Shown piece after piece: positions 34,094-45,456 of a stretch of 64,000 nt of DNA. Location: positions 487,426 to 551,425 of the forward strand of contig NW_026516231.1 in the NCBI RefSeq assembly GCF_025602895.1, in the 5' to 3' direction. Both the position numbers and the translations under genes were made by a program. The notes beneath the pieces were generated by a model. It was given only the letters and a program-made list of their open reading frames with translations, was not told where the DNA came from and made no database searches. This DNA comes from Polychytrium aggregatum (taxonomy: Eukaryota > Chytridiomycota > Chytridiomycetes > Polychytriales). How positions within the stretch are numbered: position 1 is the first letter of the stretch; each line of letters starts with the position of its first letter.

Positions 34094-36060
34094 ATGATTC
34101 CCATCCGCTCCTGGCTCGCAATTGCCGTGACGGTGCTGCTCTCGGCCTTGGTTGTTGATGCTGCCTGGCTCGAAGGAACAGCCACCCACTACGGGCCCTT
34201 TCCCCAGAATCCATTGTGGTCCGAGCCTGGCTACCAGCCCGGAGACGTCGGCGTCGGCTGCTCGGACGGACAACGTATGGCCCAGATACTCGTGTGCTCG
34301 TAGTCATGGCGATGGCATAGGATGCCCTGGCAGAGTTCTGGTCGCGATCATGCAGCTAACATACGGCCTATCATGTTGCTTGGACATGTTTCATGGTGTC
34401 TCGCGTCTCATGCCTTGCAAACACCCCCATCCGCTCCATCGCACTCAAGCCGGCGGCGATCCTCGCTGGAACAAGGTTCTGAGGGCCGGACTGCGGGCAA
34501 ACCCCAGTCTGCCGATCAACCAGTTCACCATCTACCCCGTGCAGTACACCGTTGCCGTCTCCGAGAAGATCTATGGGGACAAAGCTCGCTATTGCTTCCA
34601 GACCATCCAAATCCGTCGTGGAGGACGACGGATCAACGCCACCATCGTCGACTTTTGCCCGATCGGCTCTTGTCTGTGGCCCGAGAGCCAGCTCGCCACC
34701 AATGTCGATATCTATGGCGGGGCTGCCTGGGAAGCTCTGGGCGGAGGCCCGCTGGATTCTAGCGTCGCTGTCGAGATTTTGTGGCCGCCAAGTAAGTGTG
34801 TTGCCACGAGGAAGAGTGGGCCTACCCTGTCGCTATGGCAACGGTGGCAGCATGTCAGTTGCCTGCCTGGCTCGGTTCGATAGGCTCTAACGGCTGCTCT
34901 TTGATTCCAAGACACCGGTGTGCTCCCACAGCCTCCGCCTCCGACTCCACCTGCACCGGCGACCCAGCCGCCCGATGTGCCGCCATCAAATCCTCCACCC
35001 GCTGGCCCGGCTGTAAGAGCTAGTGCATGGCTCTGCTGCATACGGCGTGAAGCCTCAAGACCGAGCATCTGTCCGCTGTTCGAAGCTGGCAAAGCATCAC
35101 ACTCGACTGACGCTTGTCTGACTGTGCTTGGCATAGATATGCGGCAATGGCAAGCAGGGAAGCTGCGGGAGCGATCCAACCGTTTGCTGCAGCCCGTTCG
35201 GATACTGTGGGCGTGGGCCGTCCTATTGCGTCAACCAGGTCAGTGTCTCTGCGCCGACAGCACTCGATTGCATTTGCACAAGGTGTGCTGACCGCTGGGA
35301 CCTCTTGCTTATGAAATCGCAGACCAGTCCTCCTCCAGCTCCTCCCCCGGTAAGCTTGTCTATTCGGCATTGCAGAATCCATGTCCAGAGAATGTGTGCT
35401 GAGCAGAAGCCATGTTCCGAGACTGTGAGCTGACAGACCCGCCCGGAATTTGTGCATGATGGCCGTGGACTCCTTCTCGGCCGTATTTCTGTAGCCTCCA
35501 GCCAGCACAGCGGGATCCAGGCTTCCGGGCACTTGCCTGTCCGATGTAGATTGCGACCAGAGCCGAGGCTTTTGCTGCAGCAAGTTTTACTTCTGCGGAC
35601 GTGGGGCGGACTATTGCGGATCCAAGCCAGCCTCAAACTCGGCCAAAGTGCTCGTTGCTCAAGCACAGCATCAGAGCAGCAACTCTCAGCTGCAAAGTTG
35701 TGCGGGAGGGAAGCCCGACCAGCAGTACGCCTGCAAGCCAAACAGTGAGTATCCATATCCCGATTCACTGCCCACGATACGCGGAGGCAAAGGGATGGTG
35801 GTGGTTGGGTCAACGAGGCGACCGGGCTGCTAACGAGTGACTATGTGGGTTGGGCACCAATAGGCTCCTGGAGCTGCGATCTGTCTCGATGTGTCTGCGA
35901 CAAAGGTAAGTGCGAATGAGTGTGTGAAAGTCGCTGATGGACGGATACCAAGACTTTCCTGGCGCTAACTGATGCACGCCATTTGCGGTCACCGATAGGC
36001 TTCGCATACAACCGCCAACTGAGGCAGTGTGTTTCGGGCGATCCACTCCGGCAAGCATAG
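34094..36060 (+). CDS. Secreted expansin-like (DPBB) protein with chitin-binding and EGF-like modules
   Basis: Eight exons join in phase: 34094-34274, 34450-34791, 34912-35012, 35137-35238, 35323-35349, 35495-35744, 35864-35905 and 35999-36060, giving 368 residues. A signal peptide (IPIRSWLAIAVTVLLSALVV) leads into a double-psi beta-barrel region: GTATHYGPFPQNP, GGDPRWNKVL, VDFCPIGSCLWPES, ATNVDIYGGAAWEAL and VAVEILWPP. A Pro-rich hinge is followed by a hevein-type chitin-binding domain (CGSDPTVCCSPFGYCGRG), a second hinge, and a more divergent second one (CDQSRGFCCSKFYFCGRGAD). The short Cys-rich end CVCDKGFAYN is EGF-like. Each module sits in its own exon. A role in loosening or binding plant or chitin walls is inferred. 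No glycosidase active site is visible. Confidence 0.85.
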
Positions 36061-36614
36061 TCTGCTGGTCTTTGCTTCCGGGAACTGTGTGGCTGGTTCC
36101 ACAATCCAGAGACCCATGCCGAGAATGCGGGCAGCCGAAGCCGCTATGGAGGGCGGAGAACACAACCCCTGAACTGAATAGAAATCCACTGTCTGCACTT
36201 GTCGATCGATTGCGGTCCCATGGCGAGCGATCTGGGCTCTGATTTGTCCACAACTGCGTCCATCTTGTATCCGGGCGAGGAGAGCGAGCGAGCGGCCGAG
36301 CCACCACGACGCCGGGAGCTACCAGTTCGCGAGAGAGCATTGATGAACACTATCAAAGCCTCGCAGTCACGGCGATGGCGATGGTGCGGATGTCGTCCGG
36401 GCAGCGAGTTGGAATTTTCAATCCATCATCACGAAAGATCAGCCAGGCGTGTTCGAAATCAGGCAGCCCTTCTGATACAGGACAGACCGCAGCGCAGACA
36501 GATCCATCGATCGTCACAGAGCTTGCCCTGACATGTCGGGTGCTCTATTGCTTCCTGGACCCATCGTCCAGTGCATCATATGCGCTTGATCAGCAGCAAC
36601 ATGAGCATGGCATG
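36061..36614. other. Spacer between convergent genes
   Basis: This is 554 bases between the stops of the expansin-like (+) and Cox23-like (-) genes. I see no gene and no repeat. Confidence 0.5.
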
Positions 36615-37264
36615 TTATGCCGCAGTCGGCTGCTGCTGCTGCTGCTGCTGCTTCTGCTGGCTGTTGCTGGCCGCTGCCTTCTCGGCCTTTTCTTTCAGCT
36701 TCGGATCGTACACATCGCCATTCTCATCGACCTTCAGGATACCCTTTCGGATGCTTTGCTGAAGGAGCAAAGATTCGGAATCAGCCCGATCGCAAGGGAG
36801 CCAGCGATATCCGATGAGGTCGATCATGCGCGGCATCATGCATGCAGAATGGTCGGCAATCATCCAGCCGCCAACCGAAACTAGCCGACACAGACACCAG
36901 CGACAAACATTGCTCCGTATCTGGGGCACGCCTGCGGGCTGACGTACCCAAGTTGCCTTGCACGCTCGGTAGTCTCGGAACTGCTGGGAGCATGGCCGCC
37001 AATATCGCTCACTGGAAGCACAGTCGGTCGAGGATTGAACTCGGTTAGGCCGCTGCCGGGGCAGGGATCATCCTGCAGGACGGCCGCTCCCTTCGCTGAG
37101 GTTCGCGGGCGGAGAGCCGCAGAGCCAGGACCGGTCAAACAGCTTTGCTGCTCGCTGCCACGTTACCGATCGTAGTCGTACGCCTTGATGCAGTCTTCGG
37201 AGGCCTTGTGCTGTGCGTAGCAGAATTCGTTGAGGGGAGCAAGGTCGGATGGAACGTTGCCCAT
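36615..37264 (-). CDS. CHCHD7/Cox23-like twin CX9C protein
   Basis: Three exons join in phase: 37264-37167, 37011-36948 and 36758-36615, giving 101 residues. It begins MGNVPSDLAPLNEF. Two CX9C motifs form the expected coiled-coil-helix hairpin: CYAQHKASEDC and CSQQFRDYRAC, separated by the YDYDR segment common in this family and followed by KATW. Such proteins are imported into the mitochondrial intermembrane space by Mia40, which oxidises the Cys pairs. Cox23 and CHCHD7 assist cytochrome oxidase. The C-terminus is unusual: a charged stretch (KVDENGDVYDPKLKEKAE) and a run of seven Gln before the end. There is no N-terminal presequence, as expected. Confidence 0.8.
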
Positions 37265-37613
37265 GACTGCGTTGTGGGATGCGGGCTGGGGGATGGTGTG
37301 GATGGACAGCCGAGGGCAGCAGATAGCAGCCGAGGGCAGCAGATGGCGATCAAGAACAGAGCCGCCGATCTACCATTGGTTTGGTCTGAGTCACCACGCG
37401 CCAAACGCAGATCCAGATCGAGCTCCTGGCCCTGGCCCAGAGTCCCCAGTGCCTCTGTCGTCACCGGGGACGCCTCCGCGAGCTGGATTTGCATCGCACT
37501 GGGACATTGCTCCAGGAACATGGCACAACCAAGGGCACCCCCCAGAACTGTCTCTATTTTGCTGCAGTGTGTCCATTCGGCAAGTCACAGGCCGTTGCCA
37601 CGCTCTGCTCCGG

Positions 37614-40600
37614 TCATGAGTACTTTTGCTGCACCGTGGTCAGATACCGTTGGAGGTTCGCAAGCCGCCCGTCGATCTCAGACTCGTCAATAGTCGTGAA
37701 GGATTGCACGGCGGAAGGCTCGTCTGCAGTCGAGGAAGGGCGGGATCAGTGGCGTAGCAATCATCCTCAATCATCAGCCGGCCAATCACCAGACAAATCG
37801 ACAAGCCGAGAACACCGAGCTGGGAAGGCAGACGAGGCTCAACAGCACCCACCTTCGCTGTCACCGTGTATGTCGTATCGACTCGTCGGTGCTGGTGTCG
37901 ACAATGTAGATTCGATGGCCGTCCGGCCTCCTCAGCAAGTGAACGAGTCTCTCCAGCGCATCCAGGCCCATCCAGGCCCATCCAGGCCCATCCAGGCCCA
38001 TCCAGGCCCATCCAGGCCCATCCAGGCCCATCTACGCAATCGAGCCACAGCACCCCCATGAAGCACTCACGCCGCCAAAGTCGCTGTGCGCGGACTCACC
38101 TGTTCTCGATTTTCGGTCTTTTCGGGCCTGATCGCAGCGATGGATGGTGGGCATGTTAAGCAGGACTCATCGCTAGTCCTTGTCTGTGGGGGGGGGGCAC
38201 TCGTATCTCCGCCATTTGCACTCACCTCTGAGCGAGCAGCTGGGATCGCCGCCTTGGATTTGCGAAGATGGTCGTCCGACGGAGACTTTGACCAAAGGCG
38301 GGGTGAGGCGGTCGCTAAACTATCCCTTGTGCGGACTTCTATGCTGCCGCTCCTCCGACTGCTCGGCGGTGGCGGAGGCTTGCTGGCCGATCGATCTGAC
38401 GGATCGGTTGGCACCGTGCGTGCATCGGAGACATGATTAGAGTCGCTCTCGGATGGGATGCGAGACTCTCGCCCGTTCTTTGACAAGATTCCGCCGCACT
38501 GTGTAGGGCTACTCATGCCGAGTAACTGGGTGCCGTACTCGATGATAGCGATCGCTCTCGGGGACTCATCCGGTCTTGGGCGGCAGGAGGGGCGGATTGA
38601 TCAGCAATGTTAGCATTACGCGCAGCGCCAATCCGCTGATGTTTCTGGAAAACGTACCTTTTGAGGTGTCATAGAGCCGAGCGCCAGAGACTGGCCTGGG
38701 TGAGCCCGTGGGCGACCCTGACTGGCGCCCTCGTTCACGACTAGAAAGGCGATAAGCCCGCCCAAGCACGGCAGGATATTCGTCGATTTTAGTCTGGTGC
38801 TGGGAAAGACTGCAACTCCCAAAGCAATGACGCTGACGCACCGCTGCCTCCGGAAGTACTCACCTCAAGGAGCGCCGCTCTTCCATCTTCTTGTCGCGCT
38901 CCTGGATATATCTTGCACAGTCGCAGAGATGTGTGTCAATCCACGATATTCGCGGTCCAACGGCATTGCTACGCCCAGCGAGAAGCCGTCTGTATCGCCA
39001 CTGGAGCTGTGCACATACTGGGTTGGGTTGAAGCGCCGGAAGGGCGAGGCCGATTTCGCACGAGGACTTTGCCTCCTGTCGATCGAGCCGGTGCTGCGAG
39101 GCATCACACTAATGTCGGCGTTCAGCGGCCGTGATTTGACAATGTTGTATCCTGACGATGTCACCCTGCGCCACGCAGCACCCGATGGGGTTCGATAGTC
39201 AGAAGTCGGTCGCAAGTTGCCAACACAAGCCGAGGGACGAGCGACCGATGCGTCAGTGGCTTGCTGTTCCCAAGTGTGCGCCATGGAGGCAAGCCCGACC
39301 GTTTTGGCATCGATGGGACATACCGGGTTTGGTGTCGCTTGGCAGGACTGGACTGGCGGCTCTCCCTTGTCGCAAGTCCGTACCCAGGGCCAAGACGCCG
39401 TTCAATCGGCGCACTCACAGAACTGCTGCGTTTCTGCTTTTGCGATCGCTCGTAAAAGAGCTGATCCTGTGCCATGGATTTGGGGTGAGTGAGAATCCCA
39501 GGGCAGCCCTGGAGATGAAGGACATCCCGATGCAGACCATTTACCATGATTTGGGAGAAAATGTCTTCCAGGTCAAAGAGGTGTGCCTCAATCGACCCCT
39601 AAATGCGGAGCAAAGGCGGTGAGAATCGCAGAGAACCTGCTTGCCGGGCAGCTCGTCATTCCGGGGTGACGAGTTTCTCAAATTCGTATGGACGAGTCAA
39701 AGGACCACATGAGCGCCCAGCACCTGGCCTTCCAGACTTACTTCGACCGCCGATCCGTCGTACAGTTCTCGGATGCACTTCCTAATGGCCTTGATCTTTG
39801 TCCTTGTTTTGGACTGGAGCGAGTCCAGGTGCTTATCGCTCAAGTGGCTCCGGGATACGTTGGCTGGTCTGACATTGCACCCACCCCGCACAGGAGTGGC
39901 GGCGGGAGTCAACGAGGAGATTGGCGAGAAAGCGCTGGCAGCGCATGTATAACAGCCACCGAAACTTGGACTCTGCCTCCTTGTCCACTCTGATGACATG
40001 CACGCCTGCACCCCGAGTTGATATTGGATGTCTGTTCATCGCCGACTTACGATTTCCGATCCATGAGCTGCTTGATTTCGTGCTTGAGGCGGTCGTTCTC
40101 CTTCATAAGCTACAGACCACAAATGGGGGATGTTCATGTTGACGGCAAGGAGTGAACATGTAGTTAATGTGGCCTGGCTCATGCTGGCTCATGCTGGCGT
40201 GCAGCTGAAGGTGATGCTCCCCACTCCTCAGGTCACGGAGTGTGCGTCGGTCGCTGGGCCATCCGCCCTTCCATACCTTGGAGAGATCTTCGATGCTCTG
40301 ATCGCCCTTGGTGCGCTCCGAAACCAGCTGTTTCTGCAGCGATTGCACCTGGTGCTTCAGGATATGACACTGCTCGTAGGACACCTCGCTGGGGACCAGT
40401 GGCAAGGGATAGTGAACCCTGACGATCAAAATGGAGGATGAGCATGCCGATTCATGGTGATCCATAGTCAACCATGGTAATTCACAGCGGTCCATGGCGA
40501 TCCAAGTCGGTTCACATCGAATGAGACCGACAGCCCGGATCCTCACCGGTCAAAGGCCACGGCGTAGGTGAGGATCAGGTATATTTTCTCTCGCGACGGT

Positions 40601-41314
40601 CGGGCAGAGTCGTCCGATCGAGCGCTCCGGGCCTTGCCCAACTTCTCGACATCCGACGGCGTCAGCAGATCCAGCGATACAGCCCGATTGGCCTGGGAGG
40701 GGAGAGGGGAACGAGTGAGCAGTTCAATAGAAACTCGGCACTGCGACGTTGGTCTGCCATGCAGTCATCACCGACATGGGCCTCATCGGCCCATCGATCC
40801 TATTCTATGGCACGATCATCTCAAACAAACCTTGTCGAGCGAGCTGATGAGCATCTCTATGAAGACCGAGAACCGCTTGAAGTTGCCCGTCTTCTTGGTG
40901 ATTTCCTCGATGTCTATCGGTTCTCAGACAACCAGACGGATCATAGGGAGACGAGCCAGTGAGACAAATGTGTCGACAGGCGTACAGGACAGTGGGTCTC
41001 CATGCCGGTTCATGGGTATCCGGATCGCTTCGGGTCCGCATCGACATACACTATTCATGCGGCGGCCAGTGGCTGCGGCTGCATCGGCACCTGCCCATGA
41101 CACACCAGCGAGGGAGATTACATTTGTCGGAGAAGGAGCCGCTCCATGTCCTGTTGGAGGCAGTATCGCTGAGGGTGACGTTGAGTACGGGAGCGATTTC
41201 TTCTGGGTCCTCCTCGGCTCCGACGGGCAAGACACCCTTGAGCTCGAGGCGGTATTCGTTGCCCTTGAGCGAGATGAGGGCCGATTCGGAGAAGGAGAAG
41301 AAGGACGGATCCAT
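37614..41314 (-). CDS. CCDC61/VFL3 basal-body protein
   Basis: Ten or more exons. The first four are phase-checked: 41314-41122, 40913-40831, 40692-40547 and 40418-40277. They encode a head domain with YIEEITKKTGNFKRFSVFIE (human form FIEDLTHKTGNFKQFSIF), AVSLDLLTPSDVEKLGKARS, IYLILTYAVAFDR and VHYPLPL. Coiled-coil exons follow (HILKHQVQSLQKQLVSERTK, then ENDRLKHEIKQLMDRKS), then basic Ser/Arg segments and PFRRFNPTQYV, comparable to RFDPTAFV. The last residues, EIDGRLANLQRYL, match the conserved end EIDARLKALQEYM. The head is of the XRCC4/SAS6 superfamily type. CCDC61/VFL3 positions basal-body microtubule fibres. Later exon borders (39.7-37.7 kb), including one containing a 10-bp repeat array, are approximate. 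The head, order and tail together make the call strong. Confidence 0.82.
37961..38030. repeat. 10-bp tandem repeat (TCCAGGCCCA), probably inside a CCDC61 exon
   Basis: Seven perfect copies of TCCAGGCCCA. On the minus strand the array follows a TAG acceptor (GATTGCGTAG) and runs on into LERLVHLLRRPDGHRIYIVD, so it seems to be translated as a repeat of 10 residues per three units. Perfect copies imply recent expansion. Confidence 0.9.
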
Positions 41315-41655
41315 TGTGGCTGACGAGGACAGAGGACGTGTGCTGGGCGAGCGATGGTTCGCGGCGAGTATGCGTCCGAGATTAAGAGCCACGAGCGTCC
41401 GGAGCCGGCCGTGCTGGTGGATGATGGCGATAGTGACGTTGGCGAGGGCGAGCGATGGAAGGCTGGCTGGGAGCCGACGGAACCCCTGCAAAAGCGCGCG
41501 CTGGCGGATCGGCCCTGGGCTGCCTTGGGCTGCCCGGGCCTCCTCCCTGGCTGCCGCCGGCATTCCCGACTGGCCCAGAAGCGGCTCCCGAGTGACCCAG
41601 ATTGTGCATCTTGATCCCGTCATTGGCATCTGCAGCATCGGCAACTCGACAGGAC
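41315..41655. promoter_or_regulatory. Shared upstream region of CCDC61 and the Ser/Arg-rich gene
   Basis: The two start codons (41314 on the minus strand, 41656 on the plus strand) face away from each other across 341 bases, so a bidirectional promoter is likely. I see no recognisable binding site. Confidence 0.4.
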
Positions 41656-43557
41656 ATGGCCGACAGTCACGAAATGGCGCAGATCCGGCATCTGCGAGCA
41701 CGAACGCGGAAACTCATGCAGGAACTATGGGAGGCCCAGAAAGACGGCGGGCATCGGCAGCCCACGCCCGAGGCCATCGCCGCTGTCTTGGAGGATAGGC
41801 CGGTGCGATATCCTCCCCGCTCGCCGGGCAAGTTGTCGCCGTCGCGATCGCGGGTGAGTCTGCCAGAGGGACGGGGGAGCGGATCGCCAAACACCACTCA
41901 CGAGCACACCCAAAGCAAAAGCAGATGCTAGTTGGACAGGCAAGCAGGGGTTTGGTTTTGCAGACAGCATTATGTTCCAATTGACACTCGTCGTCTCTCG
42001 ATGACCACTCTGCCCAGTCCCAATCCCCCTCCAAGCGAGTATCCAAGTCCCGGCCAGCTTCCCCCAGTCGCCAAAGCAGTCCCGCCCGTCCGTCATCACC
42101 CCGGTCCAAACTCTCTCGACAACAGGGGCGATTGGGCTCGCCTCCAAAGATCCATGTACCACCAGTGTCGCCAGCTCAGATACTGAAGGCTGCCAATGAC
42201 CGGCAGGAACGCATGGTGAGTCCGGATTGGGAGGAGGTGTGCATTCTCGAGAGATGTTGGTGGGAAAGCTACGAGTAGTGTTTCCACCAATGCCGTCGGC
42301 AGCAAGACTCAGCCACATTCGCTTTGCAGTTTTACGACACCCTGTATCGCGACGACCAGTACTACGACGATCTGCAGCTCTTTCGCAAGGCCAACAAGGA
42401 CCAGTTTATCCGGGATCCGGTGCCGAAGAGGTGGGAAGATGGGGGCCACAGGGAGATGCATGCACCCGATGCCTGATCCATGACTGACACACGGCCCCAA
42501 CATCTACCCCCCCCCCACCGCCTGCGGCTTGCCAGTATCCCGGAGGTTTCGCATGTCCAGCGAGTGATTGCCGAGACCCGCAACCAGCAAGAAATATCGG
42601 CGCCGTTCGACCCATCGGTACACTGTACGATCGCCTGTGCAATGCGGGTCAGGGTCCCAGCGGACATGACACCAACGGGCAGTCTGTTGCCGCCGTAGTA
42701 GAGATGAGCGAGCTTTGAACAGGTCCGATCAACTGAAATGTGAATCGGTGTTTCAACTTTCCAGACGCCGGGGCATTCCGTGTCAACAAACGACTGATGC
42801 TGGAGCGCATCCAGTTTCCGTTCAATTCCCTGGAGGACGCAGAGCTGTTCACACACGAGGAGTTGCGAAATCTGGCCGAAGATGAGCCACCGGTCAAGTA
42901 TGTGTCCAGGCTGCAACCAGCAAAAATCCTCTGTGGTCGTGGTGACAGAGATCACTGGACACTAATCTGCATGTTGGATACTCTGTTCCTGATGGTACTC
43001 TTGGCGGGCGATCCAGAGTGAGCATTCCCAAGAGTCTATCGAGCAAGATCGTCAAGACGTACCGCCCACACCGGAGACGATCGTTTGATCCTGGCGATGC
43101 GATCGATATCGGCGCGGTATGAATTCTGGGTGACAATCGACATGATCGCCGTCATCATGGCTGTGGCTGCAGGTCGGGAATGCTGACTGTGCAATCCGCA
43201 ATCCAGTTCCTGCACAAGGGCTACGAGTCGCATCTGCGAACTACGCAAATGGTCAAGAGGATTGGCAAGTGCATCGATACTGCTGTGCTGCTGTGCTGCA
43301 TAGCGTAGGCATGGCGCTTGTGTGTTCATGACTGACACAGAGCCGTGCTTATGAATCAGGGACTGAAGGCGTATCGCTGGCAAGAGAAACGGCTAAAACC
43401 AGGGCCGCATCGTTCCCTGGGGCAATCATCGACCTCGACCTGTAGCTGTCTGTTCGTAGCCTCGAGGTCGGCGACAGTAGAGGCGGTTGAAGAGATGGCT
43501 TATGGACTGGACGGGTTCCATCGAGGCGAATTCTCCACAAAGGATACCATCAACTAA
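41656..43557 (+). CDS. Hypothetical Ser/Arg-rich protein
   Basis: Seven exons join in phase: 41656-41853, 42018-42215, 42330-42430, 42536-42624, 42765-42897, 43173-43268 and 43341-43557, giving 343 residues. I do not recognise the family. The N-terminus is a helical charged segment (HLRARTRKLMQELWEAQKDG), then a Ser/Pro/Arg-rich disordered region (SPSRQSSPARPSSPRSKLSR), then a folded-looking part with LYRDDQYYDDLQLFRKANKD, VSHVQRVIAETRNQQEISAP, LMLERIQFPFNSLEDAELF and VQSAIQFLHKGYESHLRTTQ. There is no membrane segment or signal peptide. It is divergent from CCDC61 over 341 bases, so co-expression with basal-body genes is possible but unproven. Confidence 0.6.
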
Positions 43558-44054
43558 TTGCAGCGATCAGACAATCCAGAAGCATCCACCATCGAGTCAA
43601 TTGCTTCCAGAGGACCAGGCCACTTCCCATCCCTCATGATCTGAATCCACAATGTGGGCTCCCGGGTTCTGACAGTGGCGAGTGGTCGCTGCTTGAGCCC
43701 GCCAAGAGATGTGTGGCATCGTTGAGCATTGTATATTTGGCTTCAGTTCACTGCAGCTCGCGCTCTGATGTAACTCTCTTCAACATCAATGCAGTGGCTA
43801 TATGGTTGGACGGATGCTTTGTTGGCAGCAGATTACGGGGAAGTGCGTGAGGGTGACGGCTGTAGCGCTTTCGGATCGAGGAGGAGGCCAGTGTCGGGGT
43901 CGATTCCGTTCTCACGGAACTAGAGGCGATCGATATATAGGAATGTTATCATTGCGCACAGATTGCGACGGCGGAGTGTTAGCAAGTGAGTGCGAGACCC
44001 ACGAGTCCGTCCAGCATTGCATCCCCCGAGGGAGCTGTGTATGTGCTTTGACAT
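43558..44054. other. Spacer between convergent genes
   Basis: About 0.5 kb of lower-GC sequence between the Ser/Arg-rich gene (+) and the DUF2015-like gene (-). I see no gene and no repeat. Confidence 0.5.
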
Positions 44055-45035
44055 TCAGACAAGCCCGGTCTTGTACGTTTGGGCAGATGCGGTGCCCACC
44101 TTTTGCTGTACAAATCGGTACCGGGCCTGGTCAAAGTTGATGTTTTCGTCTTTCATGATCTGGGCGATTCGCTGTGACCGTTGCGGTTCAAAGATGTCGC
44201 AAATCGTCAGTCACGACTGTGGGCCACCACTTGCTCGAGGGCGGCTCGGGGGGGGAGAATGTCTACGAAGATGTCTGTTCTTAGTGTATCAGAGCAGGAC
44301 TGCTCGGACTCGCCCTGTTGTATCTCCTCGGTCCTCCACTGTCGATATGCTGCACCGTCGCTCGTTGCTGGCCCCGGTCGTCGCCCGGCAGTTGCGTACC
44401 TGGGCGTCGGACTCTTGCACTCCATGTCGCCTGTCATTCTGGTCCAAATTCTCGGTCTGGATGTTGAAGTTGTCGGACGACAGGCCCTGGCGAACGGCCT
44501 CCTCGAAGCTGATGGCCGGGGGCGAAATGCCCTGGACCAGGGTATGGGTGTGTATCGGTAGCGGCAGCGCGGAGGTCCGGCCGTACAGGGCCAGTCTGGA
44601 GAAGATGCCCAGGAGAGCTCGCTTGATTCGTGGCGGGAGTAGATAGGCCACTGGCGGTTGATGCCGAGCCGAATGTTGGAGTGGTGGAATCGGAGGTGGG
44701 GATGTCCAAAGTACGAAAGTCGATTCGGAAGTGGGTGAGTATCCGAGGGAGTAACTTGAACGGCAGAGGGGGGGAGGAATCACTGGCCATCCAACCGAAG
44801 GGGTGGCGACTACCGATGGCGGCCGAACAGAGAGTGCCGATTCCCTGCCTCGCAAGACAAACATGCAGGTGGCGATCGCTGCTGTTTGACTGTTGGGCGA
44901 TGGAGCCAACAAACAAAACGGCGCTTCGTCTCGTCGTCCTGCCTCCAAGTTGATCCTTCGCTGCCACCGCAAGCTATCGGCGAGATGAGCAGCATCGCAA
45001 CAAATACTCGAGCAACCTTTGTCCAGCACGGTCAT
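44055..45035 (-). CDS. DUF2015-like protein
   Basis: The last exon (about 44175-44055) joins in phase to an upstream exon ending at a CAG/GTACGC donor near 44403. The conserved core is SFEEAVRQGLSSDNFNIQTE, then NLDQNDRRHGVQ, then RIAQIMKDENINFDQARYRF. This matches the fungal DUF2015 pattern of GLSS, FD/N, GD/NxRxG, an EIxxIM helix and FDEAR. Family members usually have an N-terminal membrane anchor. Here the segment before the core (IKRALLGIFSRLALYGR) is mildly hydrophobic. The frame is open up to an ATG at 45035, but the true start is unclear. The usual DPK ending of the family is absent. Function of the family is unknown. Confidence 0.6.
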
Positions 45036-45245
45036 GGACCGATCCTGAGACGGATCTGGTCGAGGGCGGACAGGAAGGCATCTGGCGGCATGGATTCCTC
45101 AGTAGGACTGGTCGTTGCAATGAGATCGAGAATCACCTGTGAACAAGAAGATAGGCACTGCCACGAACAGGAGCAAAATGTCCGACAGCCGAAGTGCCGG
45201 CGCTTTGAGCGAGAATCCGATCTGTCCGTCGGCCATGGCCTGCGA
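45032..45245 (-). CDS. Possible small gene, 3' exon and uncertain 5' part
   Basis: An exon reading VILDLIATTSPTEESMPPDA, then FLSALDQIRLRIGP, ends at a stop at 45032 and follows a good acceptor (TCTTGTTCACAG) at 45133-45144. Immediately upstream, another frame starts MADGQIGFSLKAPALRLSD with a hydrophobic stretch (ILLLFVAVPIFLF) that runs into that acceptor. The two frames do not join without an unplaced intron. I cannot name the product. Confidence 0.3.
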
Positions 45246-45456
45246 TCGGCTCGGTGTCGCTGGATGTGGATGAGGCCAGGGTTAGGATACCCCGGCATCG
45301 CAATCTGCCCTGGATGACGAAAGCAGCGAGCGCAAATCAGGCGTGCGCAGCAGGGCAAGGAAGGACAAGCGACGACTGGCTCTGGGTTGGATCAGCAACG
45401 AACAACAACGACGAACGGCAGCGAGCAGCAGCGAACACCGAAGAGCGAGGGACGAT

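Noticed and set aside
38067-38516. A separate gene starting at the Met at 38516
   Set aside because: The stretch lies between CCDC61 head and tail exons on the same strand and ends at a GTGAGT donor, so it is better read as an internal exon region of CCDC61.
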